A DNA stretch of 64,000 bases, taken from assembly GCF_019655855.1 (NCBI RefSeq), contig NZ_BPFX01000021.1:1-64000 (forward strand), in the 5' to 3' direction. The notes beneath the pieces are model-generated. The model worked only from the letters and a program-made list of their open reading frames with translations. It was not told where the DNA came from and searched no databases. This DNA is from Pseudomonas paralcaligenes. Its GTDB lineage: Bacteria; Pseudomonadota; Gammaproteobacteria; Pseudomonadales; Pseudomonadaceae. A program made the translations under genes and the position numbers. This document shows, in pieces, positions 28,016-37,488 of this stretch (the stretch's first letter is position 1; each line of letters begins with the position of its first letter).

Positions 28016-30319
28016 CTAGTTTTTCACCATCACCTCCAGCGGGCTGAGCCTGAGGATCAGGAGGTTGGGATCGGCATCTATCTGCTCGCGCGTGAACGGG
28101 ATCGGTTGCCATGCCTGGCGCGAAAAGAGCTCGGTCTGGTCCGCGAAATGCGGCGATTTCGGATCACTGGACTGCGAGAAGGCCAGCAGCCCCCTCGCCA
28201 CCGGCCCCTGCTCGTCGAAACTAACCAACTGGATGTAGCTGCTGCCGCCCACCACCTCCAGATGCCCGCCCTCTCCGGGCTGGCTCTGGATCGCGTTGTA
28301 GATGCCCAGGTGTCCGTCACCGCCGGGAATCGGGATTCGTACGGTGCCCCGCTTGGCCAGCTGGATCTGGCCCCAACTGGTGCCGGCCGGCAGATGCGTT
28401 TCAGCGATCTGACGCGCCGCCTCGCTCAGCGCCTGTTCGAGCTGCGCAGCCACTTGCGGGTCCTGCCAGGCCAGACCGCGCGGCGTGTGCAGCGGGTCCT
28501 GCGGATCGAAGGGATGACGCCAGACCGCATCGGGCTCGGCGAGCGCCTTCATGAAGAGCTGGAAGTACAGCATGCCCAGCCCGCTCTCCAGCGTTGCACG
28601 CCTGTCCCAACCGGCCAGCGCCTCGCAGCTCTCCACCGGCCCGCGCTCCGCTGTGCGGGACGCGCAGAATGCCAGTAGATCGTCGAGAACCAGATCGGCC
28701 AGGTAGACCCGATTGTCGGTCACCAGCTGTTCGAGAAACGCCTCGCTCAACGGCTTTTTCCCACGGCTTTCGAGGGACTTCAGGGCATAGCGGGTACGCG
28801 CGCTGAGCGGCCGGCCTTCGCGACTGACCAGAGGAGAAAAGCCCGTCAGCGGTGCGGCGGGGTTGCTCAGCCAGGCGCTGTCGTTAGAGTTCTGCACGAA
28901 GTCGTCACGCTGTAGCAGCGGCAGGTCGCGGCCCGCCACGACCCCGGGCTGCGCCGCCCCCGGGCCCGTCTGCCAGTTGCAATCGCTGCGGCTGCCGTCC
29001 AGGCCAGGCAGTCCGTGGGCCAGCAGGGCCTGATCGACGCACGTCCCCAGTTGCTCAGGGGAAAGCTTCGGCACCAGCGAGCCGTTCATGTACAACGCGC
29101 TGCCACGATCATCCACCGCCAGGGTGTTGACCCACGGAATCCCCTGGGTGCCCTGGATCGCCGCGCGGAAGGTCTGCAGATCGCCGGCCTGGTTCATCTC
29201 CATCCACTGCTGCAGGACGCGGGTGTTGCCCAGGTTGACGTCCTGCAGGGCGTAGGCGTGCTGCCGGCTCCAGTCGAGCAGGCCGGGCCAGTTCAGCACC
29301 GGGCCGAAGGTGGACTCATAGATGTCCCGGGTCTGTTTCGACAGGCGCCCGTCCGCTCCGAGCACATCGATGCTCAGAGAGGTCCGGCGCAGCGGCAGAC
29401 TCTTCCCGTCGAGCAGGTAGCGCGTAGGATCGTCCGGGTCCAGCGCCAGCCTGTGCAAGGTGAAGTGGCTGGAGGTATCCACGGTGTGGGTCCAGGCCAA
29501 GTGCTGGTTGAAGCCGATATTCACCACCGGCAGGCCGGGCAACGCGGCGCCCATGACGTCCAGCTTGCCCGGCACGGTCAGGTGCATCTGGTAGAAACGC
29601 AGCCCGCCGCTCCAGGGGAAGTGTGGATTGGCCAGCAGGCGTCCCTTGCCGTTCTCGGTGCGCTGCCCGCCCACAGCAATGGCATTGCTGCCGCGCTCCA
29701 GACGGAAGTCCGACAGGCGCGCTGCCAGGTCGGTCATGGCACGAGGCCTGGACACGGCAGCCGCCTCCCGGGGCGGCGTGGCGGCCAGCATGGCATCGGC
29801 GAACTGGCCGATGCCGCCTTCGACCAGCAGGCGCCGCACCAGCCGCACCATGTCGTCCTCTTCCAGCGGACGCAACCAGGCGGCGCCACGGCATGTGGCA
29901 GGCTGGCGGTCATCGGCCAGGTAGCGATTGAACCCCTGCACGTAACCGGACAACAGTTGGCGGATCGCAGGCGTCTGGCTGTCGCGGAATGCGGCGATGG
30001 CCTCGTCGGTATTCAACCAGCGGAAGAAGAAATCCGACTGGACATTCTCCATCCCGGCGGAGGAGCGCCCTTCCGAACCGAGGAAGCGGGCTCGCTCGCC
30101 CCTCACGGTCAGCACCTCGTCGGCCAGCAGGCACAGGTTGTCCCGCGCGTAGGCATAGCCGATGCCATAGCCCAAGCCGTGTTCGTCGGCCGCACGAATG
30201 TGCGGAATGCCGAAGGAGGTCCAGCGGATTTCGGCTTTGTAGGTCATTGGCGCATCGGCCATTGCCGTGGCCATGAAGCCCCCTGCCGCCAGTGCGATAA
30301 GAATCCTGCGCACGCCCAT
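28016..30319 (-). CDS. pvdQ: PvdQ, acyl-homoserine-lactone / pyoverdine-precursor acylase
   Basis: A 767-residue N-terminal nucleophile hydrolase, periplasmic. It removes the fatty acyl tail from the pyoverdine precursor and in P. aeruginosa also cleaves long-chain AHLs. The signal peptide is about residues 1-21. The autocatalytic cleavage site is at Gly-Ser in LERGSNAIAVGG, with Ser211 becoming the beta-chain nucleophile. Beta-chain landmarks ANPHFPW, VNIGFNQHLAWTHTVDTS and NDSAWLSNP are present. An ATG with GGGAG is used. It lies downstream of fpvI but has its own iron-starvation box at the fpvI stop. Confidence 0.94.
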   Translation of the reverse strand: MGVRRILIALAAGGFMATAMADAPMTYKAEIRWTSFGIPHIRAADEHGLGYGIGYAYARDNLCLLADEVLTVRGERARFLGSEGRSSAGMENVQSDFFFRWLNTDEAIAAFRDSQTPAIRQLLSGYVQGFNRYLADDRQPATCRGAAWLRPLEEDDMVRLVRRLLVEGGIGQFADAMLAATPPREAAAVSRPRAMTDLAARLSDFRLERGSNAIAVGGQRTENGKGRLLANPHFPWSGGLRFYQMHLTVPGKLDVMGAALPGLPVVNIGFNQHLAWTHTVDTSSHFTLHRLALDPDDPTRYLLDGKSLPLRRTSLSIDVLGADGRLSKQTRDIYESTFGPVLNWPGLLDWSRQHAYALQDVNLGNTRVLQQWMEMNQAGDLQTFRAAIQGTQGIPWVNTLAVDDRGSALYMNGSLVPKLSPEQLGTCVDQALLAHGLPGLDGSRSDCNWQTGPGAAQPGVVAGRDLPLLQRDDFVQNSNDSAWLSNPAAPLTGFSPLVSREGRPLSARTRYALKSLESRGKKPLSEAFLEQLVTDNRVYLADLVLDDLLAFCASRTAERGPVESCEALAGWDRRATLESGLGMLYFQLFMKALAEPDAVWRHPFDPQDPLHTPRGLAWQDPQVAAQLEQALSEAARQIAETHLPAGTSWGQIQLAKRGTVRIPIPGGDGHLGIYNAIQSQPGEGGHLEVVGGSSYIQLVSFDEQGPVARGLLAFSQSSDPKSPHFADQTELFSRQAWQPIPFTREQIDADPNLLILRLSPLEVMVKN

Positions 30320-30367
30320 CTCCCGTCATGAAATACGCGCCGGGGCTCGGCGCGCGATCAGGAAGAG

Positions 30368-30391
30368 ACGCAGCGAAGACGAGGAAATTTA
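30368..30391 (-). promoter_or_regulatory. Iron-starvation (PvdS) box before pvdQ
   Basis: Minus strand TAAAT, 16 bases, CGT; the TAA of the fpvI stop codon forms part of it. The CGT is 48 bases before the pvdQ ATG. PvdS-dependent promoters have exactly this TAAAT-N16-CGT form. Confidence 0.85.
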
Positions 30392-30925
30392 GCGGTAGCG
30401 CAAGCGGGAAACCCGGCGGGCGGCGTCATCGGGGTCGGCCTTGGAATACTCCATTTCCTTGACCCGGATGCGGCAATGCTTCATCGCATTGACGATGTGC
30501 TTCTCGACCATGTCCTTGGAGATGCCCATCCGCGAGGCGATCTCATGGTGGGCCATCCCGTCCAGCTTGCGCAGCAGGAAGGCTTCGCGACAGTTGGAGG
30601 GCAACTCGCCCAATGCGCGCTCGACCAGCTCGGCGCGCTGGCGCAGGTACAGCGAGTCCTGCGGGGAGAGGAATTGGTTTGCGGCCTGCGCCTGTGGTTC
30701 GATATCGTCGAGCGATTCACTCTGCCGCACGACGCTGCGGCGATGAACGTCCACGACGATGTTCAGCGCCGTACGATAGAGGTAGGCCTGCGGATATTCG
30801 GCCGCGCTGCCGCGCCCGCCTTCGAGCACGCGCACGTAGGCATCGTGGGCGACATCCGCTGCCAAATGCTGATCACGCAGTCGTACGGTCAGGTAATGAA
30901 CCAGTTGCCGGTAATACTTCTCCAT
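30389..30925 (-). CDS. fpvI: ECF sigma factor FpvI
   Basis: A 178-residue iron-starvation sigma factor. Region 2 is LAADVAHDAYVRVLEGG and YLYRTALNIVVDVHRR; region 4 is LPSNCREAFLLRKLDGMAHHEIASRMGISKDMVEKHIVNAMKHCR. It is not PvdS: the N-terminal and region 4 sequences differ from PvdS, and the gene is divergent from a FecR-type anti-sigma, the FpvI/FpvR arrangement. FpvI is expected to transcribe fpvA when FpvA binds ferripyoverdine. A GGGGAGGAG site precedes the ATG. A Fur-like site lies upstream. Confidence 0.85.
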   Translation of the reverse strand: MEKYYRQLVHYLTVRLRDQHLAADVAHDAYVRVLEGGRGSAAEYPQAYLYRTALNIVVDVHRRSVVRQSESLDDIEPQAQAANQFLSPQDSLYLRQRAELVERALGELPSNCREAFLLRKLDGMAHHEIASRMGISKDMVEKHIVNAMKHCRIRVKEMEYSKADPDDAARRVSRLRYR

Positions 30926-31049
30926 GCTCCTCCCCAGGCAGAAACGCAGCGCCCTTGCGCCCCAGGAATGCGTGACAAAAAGCCGCCATGCTTGCCCGAC
31001 CAGCTGCCTTGAGCCACTATCGGTCGCATTCTATACTGGCACAGTGCCA

Positions 31050-31070
31050 AATCATAATAATTCTCATATT
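31050..31070. promoter_or_regulatory. Fur-box-like site between fpvI and fpvR
   Basis: AATCATAATAATTCTCATATT, a close match to the 19-bp Fur operator consensus (GATAATGATAATCATTATC). It is 125 bases from the fpvI start and 55 from the fpvR start, so iron-bound Fur could control both. Confidence 0.65.
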
Positions 31071-31124
31071 TAATAGAAATCCTATTGTATTGCTTGATTG
31101 CTTCCCAGCCGAACCGGTAGCCCG

Positions 31125-32117
31125 ATGACTCTCCACACTTCATCCCATGCGGTAGACGACAGCCTCACCGAGGAAGCGGCCCGCTGGTGCATGCGCCTGC
31201 ACGCGGATGACTGCACGGATGCGGAACGGGCGGCATTCGACCGCTGGCTGAGCAGCGATCCGGCCCATGCCCGCGAGTACCAGGGCATGATGGAGATCTG
31301 GCTGGTCAGTGAGCATCTGCCCAGCCAAGCCACGCAGCCTCAATCCCGCACCAGCCTCGAGCAGGCTCCCCCGGCGAGCCCGCGCAGACGCCGAAGCAAG
31401 CGCTTCGTAGCGACCGCGGCTGCGCTGGTCCTGGGACTGGGAGGGTGGCTGGGTTGGCACCAGGGGCTGCTGCCGAACAACATCCAGCGCTATAACGCCG
31501 GCGAGAACATGCGTATCGCCACCCTGCCCGACGGTTCGCGCGCGGAACTCAACCTGGGCACCACACTCTGGTACGGTCATTTCCGAAACGGCCGCAGTGT
31601 GGCGCTTCGTGAGGGCGAGGCCTATTTCGAGGTCCGGCACGATGCCGTACACCCCTTCGTGGTGTACGCCGGCAACGGCAGCATCACCGTCACCGGCACC
31701 CGCTTCAACGTCTGGACCTACGGGGACCAGGTGGTGGTCACGCTGACCGAAGGCTCGGTCAAGGTACAGAGCAACCTGAGCGAACCCAGCCAGGTGGCCT
31801 ATCTGTCTCCGGGCCTGCAGGCCCGCTTCGACGACGGCGACGAGCTACCGCGCGTGTCGAGCGCGAGCACTAATGCGCTCTCCTGGCGCACCGGCAAGCT
31901 GGTGCTCGACGACCTGACGCTCGCCGAGGCCCTGCCGGTGATCAACCGCTATCTGGATAGACCGGTTCGCCTGGCCGATCAGAAGACCGCACGGGTGCGC
32001 ATCGGCGGCATCTACGACACCCGCAACGTCGCCCAGCTGGTACAGACCCTGCCCAAGGTGCTGCCGGTCTACCTGAGTCAGAACGCCGACGGCGAGACCG
32101 TCATCCACAGCCGCTGA
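31125..32117 (+). CDS. fpvR: FpvR, anti-sigma factor for FpvI and PvdS
   Basis: A 330-residue FecR-family inner-membrane protein. It has a cytoplasmic sigma-binding domain (residues about 10-65; EEAARWCMRLHADDCTDAERAAFDRWLSSDPAHAREYQ), one membrane helix (about 94-112, VATAAALVLGLGGWLG) and periplasmic FecR domains (LPDGSRAELNLGTTLWY; SVKVQSNLSEPSQVAYLSPG). It passes the signal from the FpvA N-terminal domain and holds the sigma factors inactive without it. ATG at 31125 gives the length of the P. aeruginosa protein; a TTG at 31098 is in frame upstream. Confidence 0.87.
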   Translation: MTLHTSSHAVDDSLTEEAARWCMRLHADDCTDAERAAFDRWLSSDPAHAREYQGMMEIWLVSEHLPSQATQPQSRTSLEQAPPASPRRRRSKRFVATAAALVLGLGGWLGWHQGLLPNNIQRYNAGENMRIATLPDGSRAELNLGTTLWYGHFRNGRSVALREGEAYFEVRHDAVHPFVVYAGNGSITVTGTRFNVWTYGDQVVVTLTEGSVKVQSNLSEPSQVAYLSPGLQARFDDGDELPRVSSASTNALSWRTGKLVLDDLTLAEALPVINRYLDRPVRLADQKTARVRIGGIYDTRNVAQLVQTLPKVLPVYLSQNADGETVIHSR

Positions 32118-32118
32118 C

Positions 32119-32142
32119 TAAATATCCCTCTCGCCTTCTCGT
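32119..32142 (+). promoter_or_regulatory. Iron-starvation (PvdS) box before pvdE
   Basis: TAAAT, 16 bases, CGT, starting 2 bases after the fpvR stop and ending 56 bases before the pvdE ATG. Confidence 0.88.
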
Positions 32143-32198
32143 CTCAACGACTCCAGCCGAGCCCTCGGCATTCCCCGTCGGCATCCGAGAAGGCCTCC

Positions 32199-33854
32199 AT
32201 GACGCCCACTGCAGACAGCCTCACCCACGAAACCCTGAGCATCCTCAAACCCTTCTGGCCGCAGGTGCTGCTCTCGGCACTTCTCGGCATCGCCGGAGGG
32301 CTGAGCATCACCGCCCTGCTGGCCACCATCAACAGCGCCATGAACACAGAAGCCGGCCCCGACCTGGGCCTGGCGTCGCTGTTCGCCCTGCTCTGCGTCG
32401 CTACCGTGGCCTGCTCCACCCTGTCCAAGCTGCTGACCAACTATGTGGGCCAGCGGGTGGTGGCCAACCTCCGTCAGGATCTGGCTACCAGAATCCTGGT
32501 AGCCCCCATCGAGCAGCTGGAGCGCTACCGCGCCCATCGACTGATCCCGGTCCTACTCAACGACATCGGTACTCTCAGCGGCTTCGCCCTGAGCGTAGCG
32601 CCGATGCTGATCGCCTTCGCGATCACGCTTAGCTGCCTGACCTACCTGGCTTTGCTGTCCTGGCAGATACTGCTGCTCACAGTAGTCACAGTGATCATCG
32701 GCACTGGCGCTCAGTACCTGGCCCATCGACATGGCATGCGGAGCCTTCAGGCGGCCCGAGATGGCGAAGACGAACTGCAGAAGCACTATCAGGCCATTTC
32801 CGCGGGCGCAAAAGAGTTGCGCATCCAGCGCGAACGACGCCTGGACATGCTTCACCGGCAGCTTCACGACACTACGGAAGGGATCTGCCGCGCCAATATC
32901 CGCGCTGCCAACATCTTCATCAGCGCCGAAACCTTCGGCTCGATGCTGTTCTTCGTGGTGATCGGCATGGCCATTGCCTTCCAAGTGCTCTGGCCCACCA
33001 CCGAGCGTACCGTATTGGGCGGTTTCGTACTGGTCATGCTGTACATGAAAGGACCGCTGGAGCAACTGGTCAGCAATATCCCCATTTTCAGCCGCGCCGA
33101 AGTCGCCCTGCGCCGTATCGGTGAACTGTCCCAACGCTTCTCCACCTCGGAACCCCATCTGCTGACCACGCCACCAGCGGCAACGCAGGAGCCGCTGGAG
33201 CGCATAGATCTACGCCAGGTGCGCTACGACTACCCCCAGACCTCTGGCAGCCAGCCCTTCCACCTCGGCCCAATCGACCTGAGCATCCGCCGCGGCGAGA
33301 TCGTCTTCATCGTCGGCGAGAACGGCTGTGGCAAGACCACCCTGATCAAGCTTCTGCTGGGCCTCTATGCACCCCAGCAGGGCGACATACGCCTCAACGG
33401 CCGGGAGATCGACAGCGAACGCCGCGATGACTACCGGCAATTGTTCACCACCGTATTCACCGATTACTACCTGTTCGACGAACTGCTTCAGGGGCGCTCC
33501 GAGCTGCCGCAGGAGGCCCTCAAGTATCTGGAGCGACTGGACATCGCTCACAAGGTCGGCATCCGCGACGGCGCCTTCACCACAACCGACCTGTCCACCG
33601 GTCAGCGCAAGCGTTTGGCCCTGGTCAATGCCTGGCTGGACGACCGCCCAGTGCTAGTGTTCGACGAGTGGGCCGCCGACCAGGATCCAGCCTTCCGCCG
33701 GGTGTTCTACACCGAACTACTGCCCGAACTGAAGCGCCAGGGCAAGACGCTGATTGTTATCTCCCACGATGATCGATACTTCGACATCGCCGACCAGTTG
33801 GTGCATATGCATGCCGGGCAGGTCGTGAACGAAAACACTCCTCAGTCTGCGTGA
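32199..33854 (+). CDS. pvdE: PvdE, ABC exporter of the pyoverdine precursor
   Basis: A 551-residue half-ABC transporter of the cyclic-peptide export group, inner membrane. It has six predicted membrane segments (residues about 20-290), then a nucleotide-binding domain with Walker A GENGCGKTT (about 374), signature LSTGQRKRLA (about 465) and Walker B VLVFDEWAADQD. It carries ferribactin from cytosol to periplasm. A GAAGG site precedes ATG. It follows fpvR closely but has its own PvdS box. Confidence 0.94.
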   Translation: MTPTADSLTHETLSILKPFWPQVLLSALLGIAGGLSITALLATINSAMNTEAGPDLGLASLFALLCVATVACSTLSKLLTNYVGQRVVANLRQDLATRILVAPIEQLERYRAHRLIPVLLNDIGTLSGFALSVAPMLIAFAITLSCLTYLALLSWQILLLTVVTVIIGTGAQYLAHRHGMRSLQAARDGEDELQKHYQAISAGAKELRIQRERRLDMLHRQLHDTTEGICRANIRAANIFISAETFGSMLFFVVIGMAIAFQVLWPTTERTVLGGFVLVMLYMKGPLEQLVSNIPIFSRAEVALRRIGELSQRFSTSEPHLLTTPPAATQEPLERIDLRQVRYDYPQTSGSQPFHLGPIDLSIRRGEIVFIVGENGCGKTTLIKLLLGLYAPQQGDIRLNGREIDSERRDDYRQLFTTVFTDYYLFDELLQGRSELPQEALKYLERLDIAHKVGIRDGAFTTTDLSTGQRKRLALVNAWLDDRPVLVFDEWAADQDPAFRRVFYTELLPELKRQGKTLIVISHDDRYFDIADQLVHMHAGQVVNENTPQSA

Positions 33855-33875
33855 GTCGGCAAGCAGGGGGATGCC

Positions 33876-35486
33876 TCAGTCCGGCGTCGCCCCCGCAGCG
33901 AGGTAACGCCCATACCAGGGGCGGCGCGGCACACGCCCCTCCAGGCGGGTAGCCTCATCCTCGTCGGCGAACACAATGCGCAGAGCCAGCATCATGGTCT
34001 CCACGTCGAACTCACCATCCTCTCCCCAGTTGCTCCTACCCCACGCGCCGCAGCCCGCACGGGCTGGTCCCAGCCAGGGCTCGGTGATACGCACCCAGCG
34101 CCCTGGCGCGAACCAAGACTCGCCATTCACGCTCCGGCGCACGACCTGCCCAGGGTGCCGGCCCTCGTGGGCACTGAACCAGTCCTCGATCCGGTCGTCG
34201 ATCCAGCCGTGGAACGCCCAGAACAGCGGATCGACATGGGACGAGAACGGATCGCCCAAGAAGTGGTTGCCGGCGCCGTACCAGCGCCCCGCAAAATCAC
34301 TGGAGCCACGGCCATAGGGCGTCGGCAGGCCGCTGCTGGGATCGCGTGGCAGGCTGGACCAGCGCATGTGCAGCCAGTCGTGGATGCCCAGCTCGATGCG
34401 CGAACCAAGCTCCCCCAGGCACAGGCTGGAGAGGTATTCCGGATCGCGGTACTGCGCCTCCCAGGCTTGGAAATCGTTGTAATAGCCCTCGCTGCTCTTG
34501 ATATAGAGCAGCCACTGGTTGAAAGCATCATCCCCTGCAATCTCCCAGGCTGGCGGCACGGACGTGCCATCGACATTGGCCAGGTAATCGGCAAAAGCCT
34601 GTACACCATGCCCGATGAATGGCCTGGGTGCGGGCAGTTGTGGCCAGGATGGCAACGACTGCATCGAGCGGGCGCGATTGAGCATCTGCCGGTGCATGAA
34701 CAGGAAATCCTCACCAGAACCATTCTCATGGCGCCGCTTGCCCCTGGCGTCACGTTCCTGCCCCAGCGGCCCGGCCTGCCAGCCGAGGCCACGCAGCGAC
34801 TGGCGCCGGCCCTCATCCAAGTGGTGCCAGCGATCGCGGCTGGCATGCCAAAGCTGGTGGAACAGTCGATGCCCCGACGAGATCAACCAGCCCTCCAGCT
34901 CGGGGGTATAGGGTCGCAATTGCCTCGCGGTTACGAACGGGAGGCGCACGGCAACGAACCGTACCTCGGGAGTGGAATACCCCCTTTGAATGCCAACTCT
35001 GCGCAAGCTGCCACTCAAGGTCGCCTGCCCCCCCCCAGAACTCCATTCGCCCCAGACCTCATCGAAGATCGCATCGAGCTCAAGGGAATGCCCATTGCCA
35101 TCGCTCAGCCCCAAGCGCACGTGCGGAGCCCTGTCGCCAGCCAACCGGCCGATGGCATGCAACCCATCACCGGAAAAAGGCAGTCTGCCCAAGTAGCCAT
35201 GGATGGCCCGGCCACCTGGCCCGACATCTAGCAGCAACTGCAGATCGCCTTGCGGCAATTCGGGAAACCTGTCGTGCCCGTCTATGAAACGCACGGCCCA
35301 TGCGCCGATCAGGCGATTGGCCAACAGGGCATCCGGCAGGATGGGGACCGGCGTTTCCGGCTCATCCGAGGCCAGCTCGGCCTCCCCGGCTTCCTTCCAT
35401 TTATGGTGCGCATACAGCCCCGCTGGCAAAACGACCGCACCGACAGTCGCCATACCGGCCACGAAGCCTCTACGGGTAACCTTCAT
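33876..35486 (-). CDS. pvdP: PvdP, tyrosinase for chromophore formation
   Basis: A 536-residue periplasmic copper tyrosinase that oxidises and cyclises the D-Tyr/Dab part of ferribactin to the chromophore. The twin-arginine signal is at the N-terminus (TRRGFVAGM, hydrophobic stretch to about residue 28). Copper-site histidines are visible in SGHRLFHQLWHASRDRWHHL, ELGIHDWLHMRW and DPLFWAFHGWIDDRIEDW. The C-terminal YGRYLAAG segment is the expected lid region. Length fits PvdP (about 540). It is divergent from the ggt gene, with PvdS boxes facing both ways. Confidence 0.93.
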   Translation of the reverse strand: MKVTRRGFVAGMATVGAVVLPAGLYAHHKWKEAGEAELASDEPETPVPILPDALLANRLIGAWAVRFIDGHDRFPELPQGDLQLLLDVGPGGRAIHGYLGRLPFSGDGLHAIGRLAGDRAPHVRLGLSDGNGHSLELDAIFDEVWGEWSSGGGQATLSGSLRRVGIQRGYSTPEVRFVAVRLPFVTARQLRPYTPELEGWLISSGHRLFHQLWHASRDRWHHLDEGRRQSLRGLGWQAGPLGQERDARGKRRHENGSGEDFLFMHRQMLNRARSMQSLPSWPQLPAPRPFIGHGVQAFADYLANVDGTSVPPAWEIAGDDAFNQWLLYIKSSEGYYNDFQAWEAQYRDPEYLSSLCLGELGSRIELGIHDWLHMRWSSLPRDPSSGLPTPYGRGSSDFAGRWYGAGNHFLGDPFSSHVDPLFWAFHGWIDDRIEDWFSAHEGRHPGQVVRRSVNGESWFAPGRWVRITEPWLGPARAGCGAWGRSNWGEDGEFDVETMMLALRIVFADEDEATRLEGRVPRRPWYGRYLAAGATPD

Positions 35487-35519
35487 CCATCTACTCGCTA
35501 TCCAGCCATTCCAACGAAA

Positions 35520-35543
35520 ACGAATGCCGTAACAAAGGATTTA
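35520..35543 (-). promoter_or_regulatory. Iron-starvation (PvdS) box before pvdP
   Basis: Minus strand TAAAT, 16 bases, CGT, 33 bases before the pvdP ATG. Confidence 0.88.
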
Positions 35544-35655
35544 CCGTATCGGTATCCGGCATTTGCCACAGCAGTGCACCGGCCACTGCACACTCATGGC
35601 GCTTCATGCATAAGCAGTTGTGGCAGCTCCTAGAGGCTCTCAGCCGGGCTCGCTA

Positions 35656-35679
35656 TAAATTTCGCCTCACTCTGCTCGT
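35656..35679 (+). promoter_or_regulatory. Iron-starvation (PvdS) box before the ggt operon
   Basis: TAAAT, 16 bases, CGT, 69 bases before the first ATG of the gamma-glutamyltransferase. It is as perfect as the boxes of known pvd genes, and is what ties this operon to the pyoverdine regulon. Confidence 0.85.
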
Positions 35680-35748
35680 TCCTCCCCGGACCTTCCCAGG
35701 CAAAGACAGGCGTACGCCTGCAAATGCCTTTCTTGACACGGGCCGCGA

Positions 35749-37458
35749 ATGAAAAACCATTGTTTTCCGAATCGACAGCAAGGCATGAGACGGCTGACCC
35801 TCATCCTGTCGCTATGGCTGATGAGTTCGGCCACCCAGGCCCAGACTCCAGCGCAGGGGGCGGTGGCTAGCGCCCATCCTCTTGCCACCGAGGCAGGACG
35901 GAAGATTCTTGAGACCGGCGGTAACGCCTTCGATGCCGCTGTTGCCGTAGCCGCCGTGCTGGCAGTCGTAGAGCCTTATGGCTCCGGACTGGGAGGGGGC
36001 GGTTTCTTTCTTCTGCGCGAAGCGGGAGAAAAGCCGCGATACCATTTCCTGGATGCCCGTGAACGCGCCCCACTGGATGCCAAAGCGGACCTTTATCGGC
36101 AAGATGGCAAGATCCTGGCCCACCTCTCCGTGGATGGTCCGCTGGCCACCGCTATTCCTGGGCAGCCCGCCGCGATGGCGAAACTTTCCGAGCAATATGG
36201 ACGCCTGCCGCTGAAGACCAGCCTAGAGCCGGCCATTCGGCTGGCTCGCGAGGGTATCGAGACGGATCCGCATTACCGCAAGTGGGCCCAAATCAGGCTG
36301 GACGCCTTGCGCAGCGATCCGGAGAGCGCACGGCAGTTTCTCGTCGATGGAGAATTGCCAGCTGAAAACCAACGGATGAAATATCCGCAGCTGGCTGCCA
36401 CGCTGCAGCATCTGGCCGATCAAGGCCACGCAGGTTTCTACGGTGGCGAACTGGCAGAAAAGCTGGTGAATGGCGTGCGCAAAGGAGGCGGCGTCTGGAG
36501 CCTGAAAGACCTGGCCGAGTACCAAGTCATCGAACGGCAACCCCTGCGCTGGGAGCTGCCAGACGGTGGTGAGCTGATCAGTGCCCCGCCGCCATCGGCC
36601 GGTGGGCTGGCCCTGATTCAGAGCCTGGGCATGTTGCAATCACTGCCCTGGCGAGACGCCAAAACCGCTCAGCGCACCCACTATGTGGTCGAGGTACTGC
36701 GTCGAGCCTATCGTGACAGGGGAGCACTGGGGGACCCGGACTTTGTCGAAATGCCTCTGAAGCGGCTGACCTCCCCGGATTATCTGAAGCAGCAGGCAAG
36801 CAGCATCGCCCCCGACCGTACCACGCCCAGCAGCAGCCTACCGCCCGCGGAGCCATGGCGTGAAGGTAATCACACCACGCACTTCACGGTTCTCGACTCA
36901 CAAGGCAATGCCGTCTCCGCCACCCTCTCGCTCAACAGCATGTTCGGCGCAGCCTTCACCGTTCCGGGCACCGGCATATTGCTGAACAACGAAATGGACG
37001 ATTTCGCCATCGATGTAGGCGGCAGCAATGCCTACGGGCTCCAGGGCACCACCCCCAACGCCCTGGCGGGAGGCAAGCGACCAATCTCCAGCATGACGCC
37101 GACGTTCATCGAATCCGACAAGAACTTCGCCACTTTCGGTACGCCTGGCGGCAGCCAGATTCCCAGCATGGTCCTAATTGCGCTGCTTGCATACCTGCAG
37201 GACGAACCGGCTTCACGCTGGGTAAGCCTGCCGCGCTATCACCATCAGTACCTGCCGGACGTAATAACTCACGAGCCGGATGCCTTCAACCAGGCCGAGC
37301 GCGGCGAACTGGAGGCACTTGGACATCGGCTGGAACAGGTAGCGAGCTATGGCAACCAGCAATCCATCCACTGGCACAAACTGACCGGAAAAGTCGAGGG
37401 CGCCAGCGACCCGCGCGGCATTGGCACGACTGAAATCTCGCCAGCACCAACTCAATAA
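35749..37458 (+). CDS. Periplasmic gamma-glutamyltransferase of the pyoverdine locus
   Basis: A 569-residue gamma-glutamyltranspeptidase precursor. The signal peptide is MRRLTLILSLWLMSSATQA from the internal ATG at 35785, which may be the true start. Family blocks are ETGGNAFDAAVAVAAVLAVVEP, GSGLGGGGFFLL and FLDARERAP. The autocleavage Thr is Thr376 in HTTHFTVLD and the gamma-glutamyl site is PISSMTP, near FGTPGGSQIP. GGTs hydrolyse or transfer gamma-glutamyl groups. Pyoverdine side chains hold a Glu joined through its gamma-carboxyl, so a role in trimming that residue is plausible but inferred. A PvdS box precedes it. Confidence 0.85.
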   Translation: MKNHCFPNRQQGMRRLTLILSLWLMSSATQAQTPAQGAVASAHPLATEAGRKILETGGNAFDAAVAVAAVLAVVEPYGSGLGGGGFFLLREAGEKPRYHFLDARERAPLDAKADLYRQDGKILAHLSVDGPLATAIPGQPAAMAKLSEQYGRLPLKTSLEPAIRLAREGIETDPHYRKWAQIRLDALRSDPESARQFLVDGELPAENQRMKYPQLAATLQHLADQGHAGFYGGELAEKLVNGVRKGGGVWSLKDLAEYQVIERQPLRWELPDGGELISAPPPSAGGLALIQSLGMLQSLPWRDAKTAQRTHYVVEVLRRAYRDRGALGDPDFVEMPLKRLTSPDYLKQQASSIAPDRTTPSSSLPPAEPWREGNHTTHFTVLDSQGNAVSATLSLNSMFGAAFTVPGTGILLNNEMDDFAIDVGGSNAYGLQGTTPNALAGGKRPISSMTPTFIESDKNFATFGTPGGSQIPSMVLIALLAYLQDEPASRWVSLPRYHHQYLPDVITHEPDAFNQAERGELEALGHRLEQVASYGNQQSIHWHKLTGKVEGASDPRGIGTTEISPAPTQ

Positions 37459-37488
37459 TCCCCCTTCGCCAGACACTGGAGATATCGA

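Noticed and set aside
29015..30331. Plus-strand frame of 438 codons opposite pvdQ
   Set aside because: Antisense shadow of the Ntn-hydrolase; no recognisable domain.
30389..30925. Calling the sigma factor PvdS
   Set aside because: Region 4 and the N-terminus do not resemble PvdS, and the divergent FecR-type partner is the FpvI/FpvR arrangement; pvdS must lie elsewhere.
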